Below are positions 16,050 through 23,726 of a stretch of DNA of 34,404 bases, piece by piece; position 1 is the stretch's first letter; each line of letters starts with the position of its first letter. The stretch comes from Endotrypanum monterogeii (Eukaryota; Euglenozoa; Kinetoplastea; Trypanosomatida; Trypanosomatidae), in assembly GCA_000333855.2 (NCBI GenBank), contig CM007326.1, positions 329,913 to 364,316 on the forward strand. Direction: 5' to 3'. Made by a program: the position numbers and the translations under genes. The notes below the pieces were generated by a model. The model saw only the letters and a list, made by a program, of their open reading frames with translations, was not told where the DNA came from and did no database searches.

Positions 16050-19000
16050 ATGATATCGACCCTCGGCGGTTTGTTTAACCTCAATCATTTTGATCAGTCG
16101 AGTTGTGCCAACGATGTCATTGTGATTCGTCACAAGGATGGCTCGCTGCACAGCACTCCCTTCAATGTGCGCTTCGGTCGTGCACAAATGTGGAGTTACG
16201 TTGGCCGTGTCGTACAGGTGGAGGTGAACGGCGAGATGACGGCTGCTGTAATGAAGATCGGCAAGGGTGGTGAGGCCTACTGGTTGCAGCCGACCTACGG
16301 CGCTTTCGGCGACTCCCGCCACGGCGCGGCCCCGGCTTCGGAATTCCCAACAGCTGAGGCCGGCATACAGTCTGCCGCTGCGGCTGTGTCGGGCGTCTTG
16401 GGCGTGAAGAACGTCATCGGGGGTAGGGGAGAGGAAGCAAGCTTGGTCAGCGATTTTGGCAGTGCTGTCCAAGAAGGAGAGACACTATCCGTGGATGAAG
16501 CCGACCTGCGTCACCTCCCTATCTCCAGCGAGTCATTACCCACACTGGTGCCTTCATCTGAGGTCCATGGTGGTACGTGGAGGGGGTGCAAGGATCCAGG
16601 TGCCTTCCCAGCTCCACCGGCGGTGTCGGGGTCCGTGAAGGGAGACGGGGGCCACCTGTCTTCGAGTGAGACCGATGTCCAACGGCGGCACAGTGATCGC
16701 GATCTCAGCTATGAGGACTCGACTTGCTCTCTACCGCTTCTCCACACGGCGGATGACGGGCATTTGACGATCGAGACGCGCGCCATCCACTCGGCCGGTG
16801 ATGCCCAAGAGGCGCGGCTTGCCCTCCGTGCCATGGCTGCGGCTGAGAAGTCTCGGAAGCGGTTGTGGAAGATGGGCCTCGGTGATGATCCCTATCTCCT
16901 GAAGGCGGCTCTGGAGGAGGGTCACGTTGGCGAGGGCAGTGACGACGACGACGACGACGAGGACCACCACCACGACCACCATGTCATCGTCGTGTCTAAC
17001 CCGGATGCCCTCGACATTGGCGAAGGCGATCTCGGGGCCAATCCTCCAGTGAAACCCGTGGTTGAGATTGTCGTTGGCGCTGCTGAGCTGCCCATGTCAT
17101 CGCATGGGGCGGCTGCGGGGGCCGCGGGTGGGCCCCAGCTCGCAGATGTACCCTGTGACGCCACGCAGGCTGCTGTGAAGATGAAGGGTGAGGTATCGGC
17201 CATGGGTGATGTCCCGGTACCACCTGCCACGAAGCCGGGGGTTGGCGAGCCATCGGACACAGTCCTGACGCCCTCTTCGCCCCAACAACCAGCGGAGGCT
17301 GCAACAGTAGCTTCATCGGCTACCTCGGTAACGGGTAGCACTGACAGCTACAAGGTGCAGGACGGGGATCCTTACTTCCTCGACCCCCTCGACACCGACG
17401 GCGAGTACACCGCTCTCTACGGGGATGAGGAGGCAGCGCTTTGTGACGTAGGATCCTTCCCAAGCAGCGTCACGAGCGGCGTATCTCTCAATGACCTGGT
17501 CCTTGCACCAGGGACCACGACTGGTGACACAGTCGCTACGGTGCGTGGGTCGACCACGGCGGAGGAGGGGGCGCCGCGCTTAGGGGCTGAAAGGGTTTCC
17601 CCAAGGGGCAGCGGTGCAGCGCCTCTGCTGGTTCCATCGACCGGCAGTGTAGGGACTTTCCTCGAAAGTGCGTTGACATCTCAGCCGCTGACAGGGGAAA
17701 CTCGGGCTCGCGACAGCGCCGCCGACATCGTCAAGGTTCCCGCGTCCCTCCTGGGTGCTGCCGCCGTCGTCACCACTGGGAAAAGCGGCGTCGCACCCGC
17801 CGCCGACTCGAACGGCGGCGAGGCCATGGATTCTGACGCAAACCCTGTGCAGCCGAAGTCAAATCCGGGAGGGGTCTCTGGGGGACCGTATTTCACTCGC
17901 ACCCTGATTCCCGTTCAGGCAGATCTGTGGAAGCTGCGCCTCAGGGAGGGCTGCAACGCTGTCCGCTACCTCGCCCGCAAGGACAGTGGGGATGTGGTGT
18001 CCATCTCGTGCAACATATTTCTTTGGAACTGGACCGATCGCCTCGTGGTGAGTGATGTAGACGGTACCATCACTAAGAGTGACCTACTGGGGCACTTCTA
18101 TGCGATGCTGGGGAAAGGTGCGGACTGGACGCACCCTGGCATCTGTAACCTCTACTCCAAGATCGAGGGCAACGGGTATCGGATGGTCTACTTGACGGCC
18201 CGCAGTGTCTCGCAGATCAAGCAGACCAAGTCCTACCTCTTCACATTGCAACAAGACGGGGTTCGACTGCCCATGGGCCCAGTGTTGACGGCGCCGCAGC
18301 GCTTCTTCACGGCCCTCACGCAGGAGGTGTCAAAGCAGTCGCATGTCTTTAAAATCGCTTGCCTGTCGAGCGTTCGCGCAGCTTTTCCCGCGACCACGAA
18401 GCCATTTTTCGCAGGATTCGGAAACCGCTACAACGACGTCATCAGCTACGACGCAGCCGGCATCTCAACGCAGCGCATCTTTATCATCGACCCCTCCAGC
18501 GTCCTGCACGTGTGTCTGGTTCGGCAGACCTACCGAGATCTCGGTCATCTCGTTGACGTTACATTTCCACCAGTGAAGCGGCACCCAATCGTGCTACGCA
18601 GGCCACCGCATACTCACCGAGCGCAAGGCGCGGGGCCCAACGCCTCAGTGGATAGGGGGTCGACCATTACCACCGACGGACTCGACCGGTACGCCTACGC
18701 GCGCAGTCTTCTGTATGGCTCATCTTCAGGGTCGTCGTCGTCGTCCGCTTCTTCCTCCTCTTCCTCGCCTGCGTCTTCGGACTCCTCCGAGAGGTTGGCA
18801 GTATCACAGTCGCCGGATATGCGCGAGGTGGTGGGCGGCGCGGACTTGCTACTCGCTGTGGGAGGCGCTGCCGCGATACGTGACTCCAGCGACGCTCCCA
18901 ACGTCTTGCATCATCATCACAGTGCTCACAATGACACGACGGGGTATGGGTCCGCCGATGGTGATGGCGCTCGTGTCTCACGCCACGCCCCAGCGGCGTT

Positions 19001-20432
19001 TAGTTTGGTGAGCTCTGATCGTGTTGACATGTCAAACCCGATGGAGCTGAGTGGCGTCTCTGCCCGCCCGTGTGCGTCATCTAAACCCGACGACAGCGGT
19101 GGTCCCGCATCGTTGACTTCGATTCCGAAGGCTGAATCTGAGGTGTCTGCCTCTGCATCTTCAAAGATATTCTCCTCTGTCGCTACCCTCGGTCGCCAAT
19201 CCGCTGTAGCGAAACCAATTGCCTTCTCGAACGCCTCCACCGCACCCCTGGGGAGAGCCAGAAACTCTACGGCCAGTGTCCACAGCCGTTGGTACAACTA
19301 CACCCAGGGCATCTCTCCCTCAGAGGTGCGGGACAGGGCGCACGCTGTACTTGCTGCGGAGGAGAGGGAGGAGGCAGACAGGGGCGAGGAGGAGATGCCG
19401 GTGGACCCTGATTATTCATCTTTTCTGTTCTGGAGAATTGACCCGCGAGATCTCATCACTGCCCCTCTCCCCCTGCCAAAGTCCACACCTGGCCCGGCGG
19501 CATGCCCCGCCACGAAAGGCACACAAGTCCAAGGCAACCCTGCGGAGACGGTTGGCGCCGTCGACGCACCAAAGACAAGCCGTGAAATCTCTGCAGCGCC
19601 CACTGCTTCCCCCGAGGAGAAGGATAGCCGACATTCGTCTGCCGCAGTGACCGTGACATACCCTGTACCCAAAGCAGGCTCTGCTGGTGACCCGGCCATC
19701 TTAAATGCGGCCTCTTCAGCAATAGGTTCGACGACACCACCCACGCTGATTGATTCTGGTGCAGCCGGCGTCGGCTTCGAGGGCAGCGCATCTGTCCCAA
19801 CGCCCGGTGGCGCTGACGGTGGTATTCGCGCTGAGCTCTTTTCCCGCCTCCCGAGCTCTGACAGAAGATCGCTGACGGATGGGGCAACGAGCCTATCCAA
19901 CCACTGGCAGATGAGAAGCTCTGTGTCTGCCTCCGGCACCGTCGAGGGATCACCCCGAACCGCCTCAGAGCTCCAGGGGCTGCAGTCGCGGACACCCAGA
20001 GGACTCGAGGATTCTGAGGTCATTGCTGTAAGCTCGTACGATCTCCGAGAGGGAGCAGCGGAGAAAAACGCCAAGACGGGGGAGTCGTCATCCCACCCTC
20101 AGCAGCCCATTGCACCGGTGTCGTATGCGCAACCTTCCGCACTGGTGGCGTCCAACAGCGGTGGTGGCAGTGGGAGTAGCTCTCGTGGTTTTTTTTCTGC
20201 TTTCTCATTTGGACGAAGTCGCGCCGCGAAGTCACCCTTGTCACCGACAGCAAAGAAGGCGGCCCAGTTGCTCGAGGAAGCGAAGCAGCGTGCGCTAGCG
20301 CACCCAGACGCCTCCATCTACAATACAACTCCTCAGTTGCATCTGGAACAGGCGCCTCAGTTGCCGTCGCATCAAGGCACCAAATCCCCAGCAACGACCA
20401 AGGGTGGCGCTGCGGCATCACCACACAAGTGA
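16050..20432 (+). CDS. Lipin, Mg2+-dependent phosphatidate phosphatase (1460 aa)
   Basis: Lipins dephosphorylate phosphatidic acid to diacylglycerol at the ER and nuclear envelope, feeding phospholipid and triacylglycerol synthesis. The N-LIP domain starts at Met1 and runs to about residue 85 (DGSLHSTPFNVRFGR and GKGGEAY at 71-77), which confirms this ATG. The catalytic HAD-type LNS2 domain spans about 650-845: DVDGT at 669-673 gives the DxDxT motif with nucleophile Asp669 and Asp671, and GFGNRYND at 789-796 is the late conserved loop. Yeast Pah1 and mammalian lipins are about 860-900 residues; the excess here is low-complexity sequence: a 550-residue middle with an Asp/His run at 298-311, and a 600-residue tail with a Ser tract near 891-914. 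A Trp-containing island near residue 1128 stands out in the tail. No signal peptide or membrane span is seen. All expected catalytic residues are present. Confidence 0.96.
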   Translation: MISTLGGLFNLNHFDQSSCANDVIVIRHKDGSLHSTPFNVRFGRAQMWSYVGRVVQVEVNGEMTAAVMKIGKGGEAYWLQPTYGAFGDSRHGAAPASEFPTAEAGIQSAAAAVSGVLGVKNVIGGRGEEASLVSDFGSAVQEGETLSVDEADLRHLPISSESLPTLVPSSEVHGGTWRGCKDPGAFPAPPAVSGSVKGDGGHLSSSETDVQRRHSDRDLSYEDSTCSLPLLHTADDGHLTIETRAIHSAGDAQEARLALRAMAAAEKSRKRLWKMGLGDDPYLLKAALEEGHVGEGSDDDDDDEDHHHDHHVIVVSNPDALDIGEGDLGANPPVKPVVEIVVGAAELPMSSHGAAAGAAGGPQLADVPCDATQAAVKMKGEVSAMGDVPVPPATKPGVGEPSDTVLTPSSPQQPAEAATVASSATSVTGSTDSYKVQDGDPYFLDPLDTDGEYTALYGDEEAALCDVGSFPSSVTSGVSLNDLVLAPGTTTGDTVATVRGSTTAEEGAPRLGAERVSPRGSGAAPLLVPSTGSVGTFLESALTSQPLTGETRARDSAADIVKVPASLLGAAAVVTTGKSGVAPAADSNGGEAMDSDANPVQPKSNPGGVSGGPYFTRTLIPVQADLWKLRLREGCNAVRYLARKDSGDVVSISCNIFLWNWTDRLVVSDVDGTITKSDLLGHFYAMLGKGADWTHPGICNLYSKIEGNGYRMVYLTARSVSQIKQTKSYLFTLQQDGVRLPMGPVLTAPQRFFTALTQEVSKQSHVFKIACLSSVRAAFPATTKPFFAGFGNRYNDVISYDAAGISTQRIFIIDPSSVLHVCLVRQTYRDLGHLVDVTFPPVKRHPIVLRRPPHTHRAQGAGPNASVDRGSTITTDGLDRYAYARSLLYGSSSGSSSSSASSSSSSPASSDSSERLAVSQSPDMREVVGGADLLLAVGGAAAIRDSSDAPNVLHHHHSAHNDTTGYGSADGDGARVSRHAPAAFSLVSSDRVDMSNPMELSGVSARPCASSKPDDSGGPASLTSIPKAESEVSASASSKIFSSVATLGRQSAVAKPIAFSNASTAPLGRARNSTASVHSRWYNYTQGISPSEVRDRAHAVLAAEEREEADRGEEEMPVDPDYSSFLFWRIDPRDLITAPLPLPKSTPGPAACPATKGTQVQGNPAETVGAVDAPKTSREISAAPTASPEEKDSRHSSAAVTVTYPVPKAGSAGDPAILNAASSAIGSTTPPTLIDSGAAGVGFEGSASVPTPGGADGGIRAELFSRLPSSDRRSLTDGATSLSNHWQMRSSVSASGTVEGSPRTASELQGLQSRTPRGLEDSEVIAVSSYDLREGAAEKNAKTGESSSHPQQPIAPVSYAQPSALVASNSGGGSGSSSRGFFSAFSFGRSRAAKSPLSPTAKKAAQLLEEAKQRALAHPDASIYNTTPQLHLEQAPQLPSHQGTKSPATTKGGAAASPHK
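16941..16982 (+). repeat. Asp/Glu/His homopolymer patch in lipin
   Basis: Residues 298-311 consist only of Asp, Glu and His: six Asp, Glu, Asp, three His, Asp, two His. It lies in the variable middle region between the N-LIP and catalytic domains. Metal binding is possible but not shown. Confidence 0.9.
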
Positions 20433-20462
20433 TTCGGATAAGAGGAGAGTTGGAGCACCGCG

Positions 20463-20481
20463 GTGTGTGTGTGTGTGTGTG
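20463..20481 (+). repeat. (GT)n microsatellite, 31 bases after the lipin stop
   Basis: A 19-base GT run in the presumed lipin 3' UTR. Confidence 0.9.
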
Positions 20482-20589
20482 GTCGCTGTGCAGATGACAA
20501 CTGTGGTGTAACCGCTCACTTACTTACTTCCCGCCTACCTCACCACAAACAGCTCCCCTCTTTGCGGATTCGCTTAGTGGGCTTCGACT

Positions 20590-20616
20590 TTATTATTATT
20601 ATTATTATTATTATTT
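20590..20616. repeat. (TTA)n run in the presumed lipin 3' UTR
   Basis: About eight TTA/ATT units. In RNA this is a UUAUUAUU-type element, similar to AU-rich elements, though that function is only a possibility here. Confidence 0.85.
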
Positions 20617-21508
20617 TCTGCGCGAGCTTTCCTGGTCGTCCTTTTGTTTCATGTATGTGATTTCTTTGGTCTGTGCCCTGCATTGCTGCCTCACGTCTGT
20701 GTATGCCGTCTTTCCCCCCTTCAGTTCTCCCTTCTCCCTCTGTGATGCGTCCACACGCATCGGCAGACTTTTCTTGCCCACTTCATTGCGAGTTTAGTGG
20801 AACGGAGAAGAAGAGAGGGGAAAAAAAAGGAAGGTGTGGTGTTACCATTCCTTTGGTTTTGCTTATAACTAACTCAGTGGCATTTGATGGGGTGTGGGAC
20901 TTCCCCGCCTCCCCCCCTCCCCTCCGCCTCCTTTCATACGAGGATTCTCCACCACTCCTTCCTTTCTGTGTGTGTCCTTTGCCCTCCACGTTTGCGGTGG
21001 GGGGCCTCTGCCTTTCGGATGAAGCGCGGACGCGCGGGCCTCGAGACAGGACTGCACTGCCCTTCTGTGCACACACACACACATAAGGGGTGTGTGCGTT
21101 GCAGATGTCTGCGGCTGAAGGGGCTGGTTGGTGGTCGTATGTGTTCTTGGGCATCCAATGATGCTGTCACCGTCCGTAACTTCTGAAAATTCTCCTCCCC
21201 CCCTCCTCCCCTCGTCTTCCCTCCTCTCCCTCGGTGATTGATCCCCCAGCTTTCCCACGCGACGCACCCCATCAAAAACGACATCCGTTGAAGCCTCATT
21301 ACTTGTTTTCAACAGAGACAGTTGCTCTTCTTATTTATTTTTATTTCCTGACAATAATACTTTGTCATTTGCCAGATATATATATATATATAACTATATT
21401 AAGGAGAGGGTTCTCATCACCTCTTCCTCGATCGCTCGGTTTTCCTCCTCGAGCCAAACGGTGCACAACGCCTGTCAAGCCGTAACTCTTCAAGTGCTTC
21501 TTGCTAGG

Positions 21509-21569
21509 CCCTCCTCTCCCCAGACACACACTTTAAGTGTTTCTCCCATTCCCTTTCCCCTCCTCGTAG
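21509..21569 (+). promoter_or_regulatory. Candidate spliced-leader acceptors of the C1D gene
   Basis: A C/T tract at 21509-21521 precedes AG at 21522-21523 (48-base leader). A longer tract at 21540-21567 precedes AG at 21568-21569, only two bases from the ATG. No ATG lies between, so both give the same protein. Confidence 0.5.
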
Positions 21570-21571
21570 CG

Positions 21572-22303
21572 ATGGACGTGGATGGCGAAGTGGAGCCGCT
21601 CTTAAAAGAGATGTCCAAGTGTCTCGCCGTGGTGCGGACAGATCTCCTGCCCGCACTGCAGAGACTAGATGAGGATACGCTTCTGTCCAACTATTCTGTT
21701 GATGAGCAGGCGCGCCTTTATCTATCCGCCGCCTTTACATTGGCACTATCCTTGTACTCACTTGACAAGATCACCCATCGACAGGCGGTAGGGGGTGGTG
21801 GAGGCCGTGACGGCAAAGCTTCATCCGCATTGGCTGCTGCCGCCGCGTCGTCGTTGTCAACATCGTCGTCGTCCACGACAACAGATACACAGCTTGCTCT
21901 GAAGATTGAGCGTATTACAGGGTATATCAAAAAATTACAGGAGCTGGCAACACTCGAGAAGCAAAGAAAAATCGCTTCTACCACTGCCGAAGCTGCGGCC
22001 GACCCTTCAACTGCTGTCGTTGCTCCCACCGCCACCGCTCCTAAGCGTCCGCACGACGAATCTGTGAAGAATAACGCCTCCACTGACCCTGAACATCCCG
22101 CCAAGAAAGTGAGAGCCGAAAACAGCGCGAGTGCCACAGATACGCAACGAACGCACGAGAACGACGATGACGACGACGATCTCGGCGATGCACAGATGTT
22201 CCGTGTCGTTTCCAGGGTAGCGGGTGAGACAGGGACACTGGTGAGCCGCCTGGTGAAGCAGGTCACCTCAGCCTCCCCGTTGGCAGGTGGAAAGGGCCTT
22301 TAA
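21572..22303 (+). CDS. C1D/Rrp47 (Sas10/Utp3/C1D family) nuclear exosome cofactor, 243 aa
   Basis: In other eukaryotes C1D/Rrp47/Lrp1 binds the exonuclease Rrp6 and helps the nuclear exosome to process rRNA and small RNA precursors. The Sas10/C1D fold is visible in two parts: residues about 6-68 (VEPLLKEMSKCL, LYLSAAFTLALSLYSLD) and about 106-130 (LALKIERITGYIKKLQEL), the last matching the family's Lys-rich C-terminal helix. A Gly/Ala/Ser/Thr-rich insert of about 35 residues (72-105) splits them where the family usually has a short loop. The tail has basic patches (PAKKVRAE), as expected for RNA binding and nuclear location, then an Asp run near 195-201 and a short helical end. The start is the first in-frame ATG and gives a full N-terminal helix. 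A trypanosome exosome-associated protein has been described as the Rrp47 counterpart; I think this is its orthologue. Sas10/Lcp5-type members are the alternative. Confidence 0.82.
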   Translation: MDVDGEVEPLLKEMSKCLAVVRTDLLPALQRLDEDTLLSNYSVDEQARLYLSAAFTLALSLYSLDKITHRQAVGGGGGRDGKASSALAAAAASSLSTSSSSTTTDTQLALKIERITGYIKKLQELATLEKQRKIASTTAEAAADPSTAVVAPTATAPKRPHDESVKNNASTDPEHPAKKVRAENSASATDTQRTHENDDDDDDLGDAQMFRVVSRVAGETGTLVSRLVKQVTSASPLAGGKGL

Positions 22304-22471
22304 AGCATGTCTTCTGTAAATTCAAAGGAAAAAAAGGGGGGGACGGGGCGGGAATTATCGCATCTCGTGCGCAGAAGTGTGCCCCATCTCTGTTTTCTCT
22401 TTCCCTCCCAACGGCCACCTGTGTCTTTTTTGTGCACCGTTATAGCAGTTGGTATTAATGTGTCTCTGTAG

Positions 22472-22497
22472 GTGTGTGTGTGTGTGTGTGTGTGTGT
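22472..22497 (+). repeat. (GT)n microsatellite after the C1D stop
   Basis: A 26-base GT run 169 bases after the stop codon. Confidence 0.9.
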
Positions 22498-23184
22498 CTG
22501 TGTCTGTGTATGTGTACCTCAATTGTCAAATGCGCACACACATGCAATGGAGATGGAGAGAGAGAGGTTTGAGATGATACCCGTTTAAGTATTAAGATAG
22601 ATGATGTGTCGCATACACGCACACACAGAGGAGTTTTTTTTTTTGAATAAAAAACAAGCGTGTCGTGCCTTTCATGGGAATAAAAATATAAGGGCTGCAA
22701 CAGCAACATCAGCATCTGTGGAATGTCAAAAAAAAAAAAAATGATCTTTGCTTCCCGTCCGCGCACGATTTTGTGTATCTGTCTGTCTGTGTGTGTGTGT
22801 GTGTGTGTATGTGCTGTGAACGGAGAGCTCCAGCGCACCCCCTTTCCACATACGTGCCCATGCAGGCGTGTCGATAGTGTTACCAACGCCGCTTCGCACT
22901 TCTACACGCTCACTCTACTGTTGTACTACTGAGCTCTATAAACGCTTCTCCTCTCTTCTCTCGGTTTCATGATGCCAAGTGCGTGCACACACCCGCCTTC
23001 CTCCTTTTTTTTTTTTTTTTTGCTTTTTTATGCATGGGGCACCTATACTTCTCACAGACTCTGCAACACTCTAGCTGATATCACTGCGGTGTATCTTCAC
23101 AGAAACAAAAAAAAACAAGCGGAGTGACACGTGGTGCATATTCGCATACTCGACTGTCTCCTTAACCTCAACATCGACTTGCCG

Positions 23185-23185
<1 letters not shown>

Positions 23186-23226
<41 letters not shown>
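23186..23226 (+). repeat. Long (GT)n microsatellite
   Basis: A GT run of about 20 units, the longest in the window, in the spacer before the second giant gene. Confidence 0.9.
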
Positions 23227-23229
<3 letters not shown>

Positions 23230-23370
23230 TGTGCTTGTGCCTATCGTCTCTGGTGATAAATCGGAATTCTTTTGTTCGAAATACACCACTGTACAATTTT
23301 TGGTACATCGACTCGCTTTTTTTTTCTTTTCCTGTCAAGCATCACTGTATATCTTTCTGTCCCTCTGTTT

Positions 23371-23400
23371 GTGTGTGTGTGTGTGTGTGTGGGTGGGTGG
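23371..23400 (+). repeat. (GT)n then (GGGT)n
   Basis: A 21-base GT run followed by three GGGT-like units. Confidence 0.85.
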
Positions 23401-23660
23401 GGTATCCGTTCCTGCGCTCACCCCCTACTCCTATCGCTACACAAAACTTTGGCGTATCGCCTTGTATCAGCCACTTGAGTGGTCGGTGTGTATATACATT
23501 TATATCAGGAGGGCTAGAGTCAGAGGGAGGAGGAGGGGAAGGAAAGATAGACGGACTCTGGGGAACGATAATCGCCATCAAGGAAGAAAGAGAGGTCTCT
23601 ATAGAAAAAAAAAAGGGAGTGTAGCATCCACAGCGCCGCGTACTGTTGTGCTGGGGTACA

Positions 23661-23707
23661 TGTTTTTTTTTTCCGGCTCTTTCATTTTTTCAATTCTTAT
23701 TCGCTAG
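23661..23707 (+). promoter_or_regulatory. Likely spliced-leader acceptor of the second giant gene
   Basis: A T-rich pyrimidine tract (about 23661-23704) ends at TAG, with AG at 23706-23707, 19 bases before the ATG at 23727. It removes the ATG at 23660. Confidence 0.6.
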
Positions 23708-23726
23708 CCGTTTGATTTTTGCGCTC

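Larger units (their letters stand above)
20433..21571. other. Intergenic region between lipin and C1D genes
   Basis: No gene is supported. It holds a (GT)n tract 31 bases after the lipin stop, an ATT/TTA run at 20590-20616, a CA run near 21069-21082 facing a short GT run at 21089-21095 (possible small hairpin), C/T-rich blocks around 20905-20935 and 21190-21235, and a short (TA)n at 21376-21392. There is no ATG on the + strand from 21164 to 21571, which suggests that the C1D leader lies within that interval. Confidence 0.75.
22304..23726. other. Intergenic region between the C1D gene and the second giant gene
   Basis: No gene is supported. It is rich in (GT)n tracts (22472-22497, about 22789-22808, 23186-23226, 23371-23391), has poly-A at 22728-22741 and poly-T at 23005-23021. 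Open frames here read through Cys-Val or Thr-His repeats, which are artefacts of GT/CA runs. Unlike the other spacers it lacks a long (TA)n tract. Confidence 0.75.

Noticed and set aside
23187..23707. Overlapping 145- and 172-residue frames in the GT-rich spacer
   Set aside because: Both are Cys-Val repeats from (GT)n followed by low-quality sequence, without conserved-looking segments.
12617..23726. SIDER-type degenerate retroposons in the intergenic regions
   Set aside because: These are common in Leishmania 3' UTRs, but I could not identify a signature or A-rich 3' end with target duplication with enough certainty.
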